Positions 1 through 9,330 are shown, counted from the stretch's first letter. The stretch: 53,168 bases of DNA from Eubacterium sp. (GCA_017511535.1 JAFWJS010000005.1:1-53168), one strand, 5' to 3'. Notes: generated by a model not told the origin, from the letters alone. Program-made: numbers and translations.

Positions 1-131
1 CCGCAGACGATGATAAGCATCGCAGCACCGCAGAAAAGTGATACGACATGACGCTCAAACTTCTCCGATAATATAGCTGCAAACATAAGAATGAAAATTC
101 CTATCGCAGTTATCTGAGCAATTATTGTCAT
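1..131 (-). CDS. ArsB/NhaD-type permease, N-terminal fragment
   Basis: Only the first 43 codons lie inside the window; the gene runs off the left edge. The visible protein begins MTIIAQITAIGIFILMFAAI, a hydrophobic first helix followed by SEKFERHVVSLFCGAAMLII. This resembles the amino end of the ArsB/NhaD (SLC13-like) permeases, where a first helix is followed by a conserved Ser-Glu-Lys and a second helix. An AAGGGGG ribosome site precedes the ATG. The substrate (arsenite, sodium/proton or organic anion) cannot be told from this much sequence. Confidence 0.55.
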   Translation of the reverse strand, partial: MTIIAQITAIGIFILMFAAILSEKFERHVVSLFCGAAMLIIVC

Positions 132-190
132 AATAGTCCCCCTTTATTCACAAGGCATTATTTTCTCACAAACCCGCACCGCTGTCAAGG

Positions 191-353
191 TGGGGACGGT
201 TCTGCCCGTCGCACCACTGCGCCGGGCAGTGACAGAGATGTTCCAATAGAAAGCCCCGGGAAGCGTTGATTCCAACGCTTCCCGGGGTTTTATGAACATC
301 TGTCATCTCTGTCCCCGGGTATCGCACACGTGCGTTACCCAGAACCGTCCCCG
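191..353. repeat. REP-like composite palindromic element
   Basis: The ends carry the inverted 12-mer GGGGACGGTTCT (192-203) and AGAACCGTCCCC (341-352). Each arm holds its own hairpin (TGCCCG..CGGGCA near 202-228, GGGTA..TACCC near 318-340). In the centre is a perfect 14-bp stem (254-267 with 274-287) followed by T-runs on both strands. The centre probably terminates ilvE transcription. The GGGGACGGTTCT end is, from memory, a motif common in bacterial REP-type repeats associated with RAYT transposases; no transposase is present here. Small frames inside it are taken as chance. Confidence 0.7.
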
Positions 354-363
354 CCGTCCCGGC

Positions 364-1383
364 TTACTTTATCTCGTGGATCCAGCCTTCCGGCGCTTCG
401 ATCGTACCGTACTGTATGCCGGTAAGTGTTTCGTAAAGTTTCGCTGTCACAGGTCCGACGCCTCCGTCGCCGAAGACTATCTTCTCTCCGTGGTCGTCTA
501 TCCAGCCTACAGGTGAGATCACTGCTGCTGTTCCGCAGAGGCCGCATTCTGCAAAGTCAGGTACTTCCGCGAATTCCACAGGTCTTTCCTCAACTTCGAT
601 GCCGAGCATGTTCTCTGCAACATATACTATTGAACGCCTTGTTATTGAAGGCAGTATGGAGTTCGACTTAGGAACGACAAGCTTTCCTTCTTTTGTGACG
701 AACAGTATATTGGATCCGCCTGTCTCTTCTACATACTTTCTTTCTGCTGCGTCGAGATACATGTTTTCAGCAAATCCGTTCTTATGTGCCTCAACTGTCT
801 GGTAGAGACTCATAGCGTAATTCAGACCCGCTTTGATATATCCTGTTCCATGAGGCGCCGCTCTGTCATAGTCGCACACCGTGATCGCTACCGGCGTAGC
901 GCCGCCCTTAAAGTAAGGTCCGACAGGCGTAGTGAATACTCTGAACTGGAATTCTGAAGCCGGCTGTACTCCGATGACCGGAGCCGTTCCTACCATAAAC
1001 GGCCTGATGTATAATGATGCTCCTGAGCCATATGGAGGCACCCAGTCTGCATTTGCCTTTACTGTCATATCCACCGCTTCAACGAATCTGTCTTCAGGGA
1101 ATGGAGGCATTACCATTCTCTTCGCAGAATCAGCCATCCTCGAAGCATTGAGGTCAGGCCTGAATGTGACGATCTTTCCGTCGACAGTCGTATATGCCTT
1201 CATTCCCTCGAATATTTCCTGACAGTACTGCATGATATTGGCGCTCTCACTGACTGTTATCGTCGGGTCTTCGATCAGTCCGCCTTCGTCCCATTCTCCG
1301 TCTTTATAGTTTGATACATATCTCTTATCAGTTACTCTGTACTGAAAGCCTATGTTTGCCCAGTCAAGATCTTTCTTGCTCAT
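364..1383 (-). CDS. ilvE: Branched-chain amino acid aminotransferase
   Basis: A fold-type IV PLP enzyme transferring amino groups between Val/Leu/Ile and 2-oxoglutarate in the cytoplasm. The 339-residue length and sequence fit the eukaryote-like BCAT II branch. The PLP lysine is in GTGYIKAGLNYA (about K184), followed by the conserved YVEETGGSNILFV block. A GTG lies three codons upstream, but AAGGAG sits 8 nt before the ATG at 1383, so that start is chosen. The gene is single, with its own promoter upstream and the palindromic element just past its stop. No other ilv or leu gene is near. Confidence 0.93.
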   Translation of the reverse strand: MSKKDLDWANIGFQYRVTDKRYVSNYKDGEWDEGGLIEDPTITVSESANIMQYCQEIFEGMKAYTTVDGKIVTFRPDLNASRMADSAKRMVMPPFPEDRFVEAVDMTVKANADWVPPYGSGASLYIRPFMVGTAPVIGVQPASEFQFRVFTTPVGPYFKGGATPVAITVCDYDRAAPHGTGYIKAGLNYAMSLYQTVEAHKNGFAENMYLDAAERKYVEETGGSNILFVTKEGKLVVPKSNSILPSITRRSIVYVAENMLGIEVEERPVEFAEVPDFAECGLCGTAAVISPVGWIDDHGEKIVFGDGGVGPVTAKLYETLTGIQYGTIEAPEGWIHEIK

Positions 1384-1435
1384 TGACTTCACTCCTTTTC
1401 GTGATCAGAACCATATTTATTCATATTCAGTTGTT

Positions 1436-1464
1436 ATTATACACCACGTCATCCCTTTTGTGAA
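1436..1464 (-). promoter_or_regulatory. Predicted sigma-A promoter of ilvE
   Basis: On the minus strand TTCACA is followed by a 17-nt spacer and TATAAT, about 50 nt upstream of the ilvE start. No T-box or other leader structure fits in so short a leader. Confidence 0.6.
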
Positions 1465-1585
1465 TAACATCAGGTCATCATTCTAAACAAATCCTTACAT
1501 TATTATAAGGGTTTTTATGTTTTAATAAGCTATTATATATAGTAAAATACATTTATCAGTTATTGATAGGTTTTAGGAGGATATC

Positions 1586-2854
1586 ATGGACAAACTGACT
1601 GGATTAGTAAAGAAATATAATGACACAAGTCTGATACTGCGTATTTTTATCGGACTCGTCATAGGTGCGGTACTGGGCGTCGCAGTTCCGAAGCTCACAT
1701 GGATCGGCCTGTTCGGACAGGTATTCGTCGGATGCCTTAAAGCGATCGCTCCGATCCTTGTATTCGTTCTTATCGCAAGCGCGCTCTGTCAGGGCAGCAG
1801 CAAGCTTGACAAGAGATTCGGACTGGTACTCTGGCTCTATATGATAAGTACATTCCTCGCGGCGCTCGTATCAACTTTCGCCAGCTTCATCTTCAAGCTG
1901 AAGATCACCTTCCCTGAAGACGTAGAGGTGACCGAGACACCGCCTTCAGGACTCGGTGAAGTACTGCAGAACCTGCTTCTGAATGTAGTCAAGAACCCTG
2001 TAGAGTCGCTTGCGACAGCAAATTACATAGGGATACTGTTCTGGGCCGCGTTCCTCGGCATAGCCTTCAAGCTCCTTGCTTCAGAACACACATGCCAGAT
2101 GCTGAAGGATCTTGCTGACGCGGTGTCTCAGATCGTACGCTGGATCATCAACCTTGCCCCGTTCGGCATCATGGGTCTCGTTTTCTCGAGCGTATCTACA
2201 AGCGGCCTCAGCATCTTCACAGAATATGGGAAGCTGATCCTCCTTCTTGTAGGATGCATGTTCTTCGTAGCGCTCGTCATCGACCCGATACTTGCCGCGA
2301 TCACACTTAAGAGAAATCCGTATCCACTCGTATGGAGATGCCTTAAGCACAGCGGTATCACTGCATTCTTCACAAGAAGCTCTGCAGCCAATATCCCGAT
2401 CAATATGAATCTCTGTAAGAAGCTCGGTCTTGACCCCGACATGTATTCAGTATCGATCCCGCTTGGCGCTACGATCAACATGGACGGCGCCGCAGTCACT
2501 ATCACAGTAATGACTCTTGCTACAGCTAATACGATGGGAGTAAATGTGGATCTTCCGACAGCTATCATACTGAGCTTCATTGCCGCCCTTGGCGCGTGCG
2601 GAGCATCTGGAGTCGCAGGAGGGTCTTTGCTCCTCATCCCTATGGCATGTGCTCTCTTCGGCATCCCTAATGATGTCGCCATGATGACGGTCGGCGTCGG
2701 CTATATCATCGGGGTTGTACAGGACAGCGTGGAGACCGCGCTCAATTCATCAGGAGACGTAATGTTCGCTGCAACAGCTGAATATCACACATGGCAGAAG
2801 GAAGGAAAATCACTTCCTAAGTTCCTCGGCGGTGAAACAGAAACAGAAGTATAG
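1586..2854 (+). CDS. sstT: Sodium/serine-threonine symporter (SstT)
   Basis: A dicarboxylate/amino acid:cation symporter (DAACS, glutamate-transporter fold) in the cytoplasmic membrane. At 422 residues with eight or more hydrophobic segments it has the usual length. Hairpin motif TRSSAANIPINM and the helix motif SIPLGATINMDGAAVTITV match the Na+-coupled Ser/Thr subgroup rather than the glutamate carriers. GGAGG is 6 nt before the ATG. The alanine symporter gene follows after only 11 nt, so the two form a small amino acid uptake operon ending at the terminator at 4328. Confidence 0.9.
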   Translation: MDKLTGLVKKYNDTSLILRIFIGLVIGAVLGVAVPKLTWIGLFGQVFVGCLKAIAPILVFVLIASALCQGSSKLDKRFGLVLWLYMISTFLAALVSTFASFIFKLKITFPEDVEVTETPPSGLGEVLQNLLLNVVKNPVESLATANYIGILFWAAFLGIAFKLLASEHTCQMLKDLADAVSQIVRWIINLAPFGIMGLVFSSVSTSGLSIFTEYGKLILLLVGCMFFVALVIDPILAAITLKRNPYPLVWRCLKHSGITAFFTRSSAANIPINMNLCKKLGLDPDMYSVSIPLGATINMDGAAVTITVMTLATANTMGVNVDLPTAIILSFIAALGACGASGVAGGSLLLIPMACALFGIPNDVAMMTVGVGYIIGVVQDSVETALNSSGDVMFAATAEYHTWQKEGKSLPKFLGGETETEV

Positions 2855-2865
2855 AGGTAATAAAA

Positions 2866-4305
2866 ATGAGTTTTTCAGATCTGATAAGTACGATCGACAA
2901 TTTCATCTGGGGCTGGCCTCTGATAATTCTTCTCTTCGGTACACATCTGTTCATGACGGTCCGTACAGGATTCATACAGAAGGATATCTTCAAAGCAATA
3001 AGGCTTTCGCTCACCAGAGACCCTGACGCGGAGGGTGACGTATCTCAGTTCGGCGCGCTTACGACCGCCCTTTCCTCTACTATCGGTACAGGAAACATCA
3101 TAGGCGTAGGTACCGCCATCGCGCTCGGCGGGCCAGGAGCAGTCCTCTGGATGTGGCTCACTGGGATCTTCGGTATAGCGACTAAATATGCAGAGACACT
3201 CATCGCGGTCAAATACCGTGTGAAAAGTGAGAACGGCTCCATGATCGGCGGCGCGATGTATGCGCTTGACAGAGGTCTTCATGCCAAATGGGCCGGCATC
3301 CTGTTTGCTGTGCTCGCGTCTGTCTGCGCGTTTGGTATCGGAAGCATGGTGCAGGCAAACGCAGTCGTATCCAACCTTACGACAAACATAAAGCTCCCGA
3401 CCAGCTCCTTCATGTTCTTCGGGCATGAAATAACCGTGACGCAGCTTGCCATTGGCCTGATACTGAGCTTCATCGTAGGCCTCGTGATAATAGGCGGGAT
3501 CAGATCCATAACAAACGTATCAGAAAAGCTCGTGCCGTTCATGGCTGTTTTCTATTTTATCGGATGCCTGATAATACTGGTCATGAACAGAGACGTTCTC
3601 GGTGAAGCAGTAAAGACGATAGTCACTGCCGCATTCAGCGAAAGAGCCGTTGGCGGAGGCTTCATAGGAAGCACTGTGGCTCTGGCATGCCGCTACGGCT
3701 TTGCAAGAGGTCTTTTCTCAAATGAATCCGGTATGGGTTCCGCACCTCTCGTAGCATCGGCAGCCCAGACGAAGAACCCGAAGAGGCAGGCGCTTGTCTC
3801 CATGACTGGAACATTCTGGGATACAGTGGTGATATGTCTTATGACCGGCCTCGTACTTGTATCCTGCATAATAAAATATCCTTCGATCGACGGCCTCTCC
3901 GGAAACGGCGGCGAACTCACGAGCATGGCGTTCTCGATGATCCCTGTGATCGGCCTTCCGATCCTGGTGCTCGGCCTTATCACGTTCGCCTTCTCCACTA
4001 TTCTCGGATGGTACTACTACGGCGAGCGTGCTGCCGTATATCTCTTTGGCGAGAAGATCATCGGCATCTACAAAGTTTTATGGGTATCGACCGTATTCCT
4101 TGGCTCAGTCGTAGAGCTGAACCTCGTATGGAACATAGCAGACCTCCTGAACGGTCTCATGGCAGTTCCTAACATATTCGCGGTACTCTTACTGAGCAAA
4201 GTCATCGCTGACGAAACAAAGAAATACTCAGGCAGCCATATTGAAGACACTGACGAAACAGACCTTCCGGTACTTACGAACTCAAAGAAAGGAGTCATCG
4301 GCTAG
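2866..4305 (+). CDS. Sodium:alanine (AGCS) symporter
   Basis: A member of the alanine or glycine:cation symporter family (AlsT/DagA/AgcS). The signature region TTALSSTIGTGNIIGVGTAI sits near residue 65, and GLFSNESGMGSAPLVASAA near 285 is also typical. Length (479 aa) and about ten hydrophobic segments fit the family. GAGGT precedes the ATG. It is co-transcribed with sstT. Alanine, glycine or glutamine uptake with Na+ is expected; the exact substrate is not decided by sequence. Confidence 0.9.
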   Translation: MSFSDLISTIDNFIWGWPLIILLFGTHLFMTVRTGFIQKDIFKAIRLSLTRDPDAEGDVSQFGALTTALSSTIGTGNIIGVGTAIALGGPGAVLWMWLTGIFGIATKYAETLIAVKYRVKSENGSMIGGAMYALDRGLHAKWAGILFAVLASVCAFGIGSMVQANAVVSNLTTNIKLPTSSFMFFGHEITVTQLAIGLILSFIVGLVIIGGIRSITNVSEKLVPFMAVFYFIGCLIILVMNRDVLGEAVKTIVTAAFSERAVGGGFIGSTVALACRYGFARGLFSNESGMGSAPLVASAAQTKNPKRQALVSMTGTFWDTVVICLMTGLVLVSCIIKYPSIDGLSGNGGELTSMAFSMIPVIGLPILVLGLITFAFSTILGWYYYGERAAVYLFGEKIIGIYKVLWVSTVFLGSVVELNLVWNIADLLNGLMAVPNIFAVLLLSKVIADETKKYSGSHIEDTDETDLPVLTNSKKGVIG

Positions 4306-4327
4306 TCCGGAATGAACTGCATAATAA

Positions 4328-4357
4328 AGACCCTGAAGGCATCAGCCTTCAGGGTCT
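4328..4357. terminator. Intrinsic terminator between convergent operons
   Basis: Perfect 13-bp stem (AGACCCTGAAGGC with GCCTTCAGGGTCT), 4-nt loop, then CTTTTT on the plus strand. It ends the sstT-symporter unit and, with a weaker TTATT tail, the hydrogenase operon from the other side. Confidence 0.85.
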
Positions 4358-4380
4358 CTTTTTAATGTCATATGATCAGA

Positions 4381-6141
4381 TCACTGTTTATCTTCCAGTG
4401 AATCAGGGTCGAAGTTCATCTCCATATCCCAGTCTTTCACTTCAGTATGGAGATATTTATGCGACAGCTCTGAAAGCGGTGCTCCGAGGAACTTGTCGTA
4501 CAGCTCCTGGACTGTCGGATTCTCATGTGAGAATCTTATATCGTTCAGGTTGTCCAGCGAATAAAGGATCCCGGCACGTTCTCCGGCTTTCTCTTCACCG
4601 TCTCTGAACGGCTGTCCGCCTCCGCCTACGCATCCTCCCGGACAAGCCATGACTTCAACGAAATCATACGACTTCTCGCCGCTTCTCAGCGCATCGATCA
4701 GCTTCCTTACATTTCCCAGCCTTGAGATGATTGCTATCTTGAGTTCCTGCCCTGCCAGATTGAAAGTACATTCTCTCCAGCCTTCTTCACCTCTTACCTC
4801 GCTGAACGCATCAGGCTCAGGATTATTACCTGTTACCAGGAAGTATGCGCTCCTGAGCGCTGCTTCCATAACGCCTCCTGTAGATCCGAAGATGACGCCT
4901 GCTCCTGAGCCTTTACCGAATACTTCGTCGAACGGCTCATCTGTAAGCTCATCTGCTTCGATACCGTATGATCTTATGATCCTGTCGATCTCTCTCGTGG
5001 TAAGCACCAGATCCACATCGTCGCCATGTCCGGAATCCTGTACCTGATCAACTGCCCTTTCATACTTCTTGCATGTACAAGGCATTACAGATACAGAATA
5101 AATCTTATCCGGATCTATACCCAGACGCTGTGCCATATATGTCTTCGCCATCGTACCGAACATCTGCTGCGGCGACTTGGCTGTCGACAGGTTAGGAAGA
5201 AACTCAGGCGCCTGTGTCTTGGCATATCTCACCCAGCCCGGGCAGCATGATGTGAACATAGGCCAGCTGTAATCTTCCTTATGCTGCAGTCTGTTCAGGA
5301 ACTCAGAGCCCTCTTCCATGATCGTAAGATCTGCGGAAAGAGTAGTATCGAACACATAATCCACGCCGATCTTCTTGAAAGCGCAGACCAGCTTGCCGAG
5401 TGTAGCGTCCTTCACGCTGAGACCTATCTGCTCGCCCCAGGCAGTTCTTACAGCAGGAGCGATCTGCAGCAGAACGATCTTCTCAGGATCTTCCAGAGCA
5501 TTCTGGAAACGTCTCCTGTCGTCGCATTCACGAAGTGCTCCTACCGGACAGTGTGTCACGCACTGGCCGCAGAGAGCGCAATTGGAAAGGTCGATACGCT
5601 TGTTGTCCCTTACGCCGATCGTGGTCCTCGCACCTGTTCCGAGTATCGTCCAGATCCCGAGCCCCTGCATGTTCTCACAGATCTGCACACACCTCATGCA
5701 TTTGATACACTTGGAGTCGTCTCTGATGATCGGAAGGTCACGGTGCCAGTTCATCTTTCTGGCTACGTTATGATACTCCGGTATCAGAAGTCCAAGATCG
5801 TTGGCAAGTGACTGCAGTGTGCAGTTTCCTGACTTCAGGCAGTGAGGACAGTTGGCATTATGATCTGATAGTATCAGCTCTACGTTGATCTTTCTGGCCT
5901 TTCTTGCCCTCTCACTGTTGGTGTTTATCACCATTCCCTCAGCGCATTCTGTATTGCAGGCCGTCGCGAGCTTTTCAAATCCTTCGATCTCGACCACGCA
6001 GACTCTGCATGCTCCGATGTCGTTTACATCTTTAAGGAAACAAAGATGAGGGATCTTGACGCCGATCTGATCGGCAGCTTCCATTATGGTAGTACCCTCA
6101 GGCACAGATACTTTCTGTCCGTCGATAGTAACGTTTACCAT
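4381..6141 (-). CDS. hydA: [FeFe] hydrogenase, group A catalytic subunit
   Basis: Cytoplasmic iron hydrogenase of 586 residues exchanging electrons with H2. Domains in order: N-terminal 2Fe-2S ferredoxin fold (Cys34, 45, 48, 62), His-Cys3 cluster motif (His94, Cys98, 101, 107), two 4Fe-4S sites (Cys145/148/151/155 and 188/191/194/198), then the H-cluster domain with L1 TSCCPGW (297-303), L2 MPCTCKK (353-359) and L3 MACPGGCVGGG (499-509). All H-cluster cysteines are present. The frame stays open 22 codons upstream, but GGAGGG precedes the ATG at 6141, which overlaps the upstream stop by 7 nt. Translational coupling to the flavoprotein implies one complex. Confidence 0.94.
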   Translation of the reverse strand: MVNVTIDGQKVSVPEGTTIMEAADQIGVKIPHLCFLKDVNDIGACRVCVVEIEGFEKLATACNTECAEGMVINTNSERARKARKINVELILSDHNANCPHCLKSGNCTLQSLANDLGLLIPEYHNVARKMNWHRDLPIIRDDSKCIKCMRCVQICENMQGLGIWTILGTGARTTIGVRDNKRIDLSNCALCGQCVTHCPVGALRECDDRRRFQNALEDPEKIVLLQIAPAVRTAWGEQIGLSVKDATLGKLVCAFKKIGVDYVFDTTLSADLTIMEEGSEFLNRLQHKEDYSWPMFTSCCPGWVRYAKTQAPEFLPNLSTAKSPQQMFGTMAKTYMAQRLGIDPDKIYSVSVMPCTCKKYERAVDQVQDSGHGDDVDLVLTTREIDRIIRSYGIEADELTDEPFDEVFGKGSGAGVIFGSTGGVMEAALRSAYFLVTGNNPEPDAFSEVRGEEGWRECTFNLAGQELKIAIISRLGNVRKLIDALRSGEKSYDFVEVMACPGGCVGGGGQPFRDGEEKAGERAGILYSLDNLNDIRFSHENPTVQELYDKFLGAPLSELSHKYLHTEVKDWDMEMNFDPDSLEDKQ

Positions 6142-7988
6142 TTCTCTTCCCTCCCTCCTCTGAACTTGCCGTAGCCGTGATAATCGCAGCGGAGGCATCT
6201 GCTGCACTCCTGCATAGCTTCTTCAAGGCTCATCGGCTCTTCTATCGCATCAAAGTCATTACCTCTGATCCTGGCGAATCTTTCCTTGAGCTCAACTCTT
6301 CCGCAAGGAATATCATCTTTATGATCCGGCAGAGGTATGTCGATATCAACTGACATCTCATGGTGATATCCGAGATACTCATCGATATTCGCGGCAGCGA
6401 CTTTACCGGCAGCGACAGCTTTGATCACTGTCGCAGGACCTGTAACACAGTCGCCTCCGGCATATGTTCCTTCCATATTACTGATCTTATCGGTGTTCTC
6501 AGCTTCTATATTGCCGTGGAATACAGGCACTCCGTAATTCTCGAAGAAATCTGTGTCTGTCGCCTGTCCGATAGCTGATATGATGATCTGGCACGGGATC
6601 TTTTCCTCTGGGCTGTTCGCAGGGATAGGACGAGGCCTTCCTGACTTGTCAGCCTGACCTGCTATCTGCGGCTTGACCCAGAGAGCAGTTACGTTTCCGC
6701 TTCTGTCAGTATCGATCCTGGAAGGTGCCTTCAGCTGTACGAGCTCACACCCTTCTGCTATCGCTCCCGCAACTTCATCAGGAAGAGCTGTCATGTCGAT
6801 ACGTCTTCTTCTGTATACGATGTTGACCTCGGAAGCTCCGAGACGCCTTGCTGTTCTCGCGACGTCCATAGCGACGTTTCCGCCTCCGATAACGACTACT
6901 GCCTTGTCCTTGAAGTCAGGCATATCGTCGTCTCCGATCCCTCTCAGCATCTTGACTGCAGGGATCACGCCCTTTGCGAACTCTCCTTCTATCCTCAGGC
7001 TCTTGGCGTTATGAGAACCGATGGCGATATATATAGCGTCAAAGTTCTTCTTGATATCTTCCATCACGTCTTCTGAATTGATGTCTGTGTCGAGCTTCAC
7101 TTCCACACCTGCCGACAGGATGGCTTTGATATCCCAGTCGAGTCTCTCACGTGGAAGCCTGTAGCTTGGGATCCCATATCTCAGCATACCGCCGAGCTGT
7201 GCTCTCTTCTCGAACACTGTAGGCTTATGCCCCATCAAAGCCAGATAATACGCTGCGGTAAGTCCTGACGGACCGCCGCCGATCACCGCGATCTTCTTTC
7301 CTGTATCATCCATCTTTTCAGGAACAGGAACTTCCTGGCTGCAGTTGTCGACCGCAAAGCGCTTCATGCCTCTGATGTTGACAGGCGCATCGACAAGCGT
7401 CCTTCTGCACCTCATCTCACACGGATGCTCGCAGATAAGAGCACATACAGTCGGGAAAGGATTGTCCTTCCTGATCAGCCTGACAGCATCATCATATCTC
7501 TGATGCTTGACCAGCGCGATATATCCAGGTATGTCTACATTCGCAGGGCAGGACCTTACACATGGTACCGGCTGAGCAGATTCTCTGATCGACGGATCGC
7601 ATGTATTGTGCCTGATATGATACTCGTAGTCATCTCTGTAGCCTTCCAGCCCTCTCAGCACCATCTTTGCCGCTTCTGATCCGATAGCACAGTCCGCTGT
7701 ATCCGCTATTGCTTTAGCTGTTTCTTCCAGGACTTTAAGGTCGTGCATATCACACTTGGTGTCGCTGTCCAGTATATTGTCGATCATATCCTCAAGCTGC
7801 CTGAGTCCTACTCTGCATGGGACACATTTCCCACAGCATTGTGAATGGCAGAGCCTGAGAAATGAATTGGCAAGATCTACCGGACACTGTCCTACAGGAC
7901 TTGCGACTATTCTTCTTTCAAGGTCTTTATACAGTTCTGAGATGGTTTTCTGCACCTCGTCCTGAGACCTTATGAAAAGTCTGTCCAA
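6135..7988 (-). CDS. NuoF-tail/GltD-like NAD(P) flavoprotein partner of HydA
   Basis: About 617 residues. The N-terminal part has the NuoF 4Fe-4S motif CCGKCVPCR with a fourth Cys near 100. A GltD-type Fe-S region follows (PCVRSCPANVDIPGY, CALICEHPCEMRCRR). Next are an FAD site (AVIGGGPSGLTAAYY), a second dinucleotide site (VVVIGGGNVAMDVARTARRLG) and a C-terminal CSRCLRCD motif. This is the pattern of glutamate-synthase-small-subunit-like partners of group A hydrogenases, suggesting electron flow between NAD(P)H, Fe-S centres and HydA. AAAGGAG lies 8 nt before a TTG at 7988, preferred here over an ATG at 8015 with a weaker site. Its stop overlaps the hydA start. Confidence 0.85.
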   Translation of the reverse strand: MDRLFIRSQDEVQKTISELYKDLERRIVASPVGQCPVDLANSFLRLCHSQCCGKCVPCRVGLRQLEDMIDNILDSDTKCDMHDLKVLEETAKAIADTADCAIGSEAAKMVLRGLEGYRDDYEYHIRHNTCDPSIRESAQPVPCVRSCPANVDIPGYIALVKHQRYDDAVRLIRKDNPFPTVCALICEHPCEMRCRRTLVDAPVNIRGMKRFAVDNCSQEVPVPEKMDDTGKKIAVIGGGPSGLTAAYYLALMGHKPTVFEKRAQLGGMLRYGIPSYRLPRERLDWDIKAILSAGVEVKLDTDINSEDVMEDIKKNFDAIYIAIGSHNAKSLRIEGEFAKGVIPAVKMLRGIGDDDMPDFKDKAVVVIGGGNVAMDVARTARRLGASEVNIVYRRRRIDMTALPDEVAGAIAEGCELVQLKAPSRIDTDRSGNVTALWVKPQIAGQADKSGRPRPIPANSPEEKIPCQIIISAIGQATDTDFFENYGVPVFHGNIEAENTDKISNMEGTYAGGDCVTGPATVIKAVAAGKVAAANIDEYLGYHHEMSVDIDIPLPDHKDDIPCGRVELKERFARIRGNDFDAIEEPMSLEEAMQECSRCLRCDYHGYGKFRGGREEKW

Positions 7989-8056
7989 AACAAATTCTCC
8001 TTTCGATTTGATCATTCTTTACCTTATAGGGTCGCTGATGACCCATTATTAACTAC

Positions 8057-8084
8057 ATAATACAATGAATAAATATTTTGTCAA
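8057..8084 (-). promoter_or_regulatory. Predicted promoter of the hydrogenase operon
   Basis: Minus-strand TTGACA, 16-nt spacer, TATTAT. A small GGGTC/GACCC hairpin follows in the leader. No convincing Rex-type palindrome was seen. Confidence 0.6.
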
Positions 8085-8197
8085 CGATTTAACACTTTTT
8101 TGATATATAATTGACAAAATATGAGTACAACCTGCTGTTCGTGGTATATAATAGCTACATAGCAAATAAATATGTTTAAAAATGGAGGGGTAAAACA

Positions 8198-9235
8198 ATG
8201 AAACAGAAAAAACTGATCGCGCTGCTTATCTGTGCGCTTATGACTGTCGCGGCTCTGACGGGGTGCGGAGGCAAAAAAGAACCTGAAAAAGAGCCTGAAA
8301 ATCTGACTCTTTCAGATACAGTCAACATAGCCTGTATGAACGGACCGACGGGTATGGCCATGGCGCCTCTGATGGATACGGAAAACTACAATATTAAAGT
8401 TTATCAGTCGCCTGCAGATGCTCTTCCTGAGATCATCAAAGGAGACATCGACATTGCCTGTGTTCCGTCAAACATGGCGGCGGTGCTCTATAACAAGACC
8501 GGAGGCAATATCATCTGCCTGTCTCCTATGGTCATGGGAGTACTCCACATCCTGGGCAATAACACCGAGATCTCTGCAGTTGAAGAACTCAAGGGCAAAA
8601 CGATAATATCTTCCGGTCAGGGCGGAACGCCCGAGTATGCTCTTAAGGTCGTGCTAGGCGCTCACGGACTGGAAATGGGAAAAGATGTTAAAGTTGAATG
8701 GCTTGCTTCACATGCTGACGTGAACACAAAGCTCTTGAAAGATGAAGGAACTGTTGCTATGGTCCCTGAGCCGTTCGTCTCAACTGCTCTCACCAAAGGC
8801 GGTGATAAGATCAAAGATATTTTCGACATGAACACTCTGTGGTCTGAAGCCACATCTCAGGACTTCCCTATGGGAGTACTGATCACAAGAACAGACTTCA
8901 TGGCAGGCAGACTGGATGATCTTAAAGTCGTGCTTAAAGATCTCGATCAGGCGATAGATTATGTGAATTCCGGATCTGACGATGCAGTCCAGACTATCGT
9001 TGATAAAGGGTTCCTGGCTGATGCAGAGATAACAAAAAAAGCGATCCCTAACTGCGGCCTCTGCCTCTATGCAAGCGACATAGAAGGCTCTACATTTGAA
9101 GAAGGCGCTGAGATCATGAAGACATTCAACGAGACTATGTTCAAGGCAGATCCGAAGGCCGTCGGCGGCGCGCTCCCCGGTGACGACATGTACCTGCTTG
9201 GATTACCTGAGGTAAACAACACCAAAGACAAATAA
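8198..9235 (+). CDS. ABC transporter substrate-binding lipoprotein, NMT1/SsuA-like
   Basis: A secreted, lipid-anchored solute receptor of 345 residues. A lysine-led signal peptide ends in the lipobox ALTG-Cys22. The mature part has the periplasmic binding fold of the NMT1/SsuA type: SPADALPEIIKGDIDIACVPS, then LKGKTIISSGQGGTPEYAL near 130 and AMVPEPFVSTAL. GGAGGGG precedes the ATG. A fused ABC permease-ATPase of the matching class lies next door on the opposite strand, convergent, and is the likely partner. Ligands of this class include sulfonates, thiamine precursors and nitrate; sequence alone does not choose. Confidence 0.85.
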   Translation: MKQKKLIALLICALMTVAALTGCGGKKEPEKEPENLTLSDTVNIACMNGPTGMAMAPLMDTENYNIKVYQSPADALPEIIKGDIDIACVPSNMAAVLYNKTGGNIICLSPMVMGVLHILGNNTEISAVEELKGKTIISSGQGGTPEYALKVVLGAHGLEMGKDVKVEWLASHADVNTKLLKDEGTVAMVPEPFVSTALTKGGDKIKDIFDMNTLWSEATSQDFPMGVLITRTDFMAGRLDDLKVVLKDLDQAIDYVNSGSDDAVQTIVDKGFLADAEITKKAIPNCGLCLYASDIEGSTFEEGAEIMKTFNETMFKADPKAVGGALPGDDMYLLGLPEVNNTKDK

Positions 9236-9267
9236 ACGCTCCGTCATATATGATCACGTGATCAAAA

Positions 9268-9308
9268 AGCCGCTGCCAAGGTACATATCCGGTACCACGG
9301 CAGCGGCT
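9268..9308 (-). terminator. Terminator of the macrodomain-sirtuin-ABC operon
   Basis: Stem AGCCGCTGCC/GGCAGCGGCT with an inner GGTAC/GTACC extension; TTTTTG follows on the minus strand. The plus-strand tail is poor, so it mainly serves the minus-strand operon. Confidence 0.75.
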
Positions 9309-9330
9309 CTTCATATTCAACCAGTCTTCA

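Noticed and set aside
292..516. Short plus-strand frame over the palindromic element and the end of ilvE.
   Set aside because: It is the shadow of ilvE codons and of a repeat, with no ribosome site.
2128..2682. Long minus-strand frame opposite sstT.
   Set aside because: Antisense shadow of a well-conserved transporter gene with no ribosome site or recognisable domain.
8057..8110. A Rex (redox repressor) operator before the hydrogenase operon.
   Set aside because: TTGTCAA and GTTAAATCGTTGAC are suggestive but no symmetrical TTGTTAA-N4-TTAACAA-type site is present.
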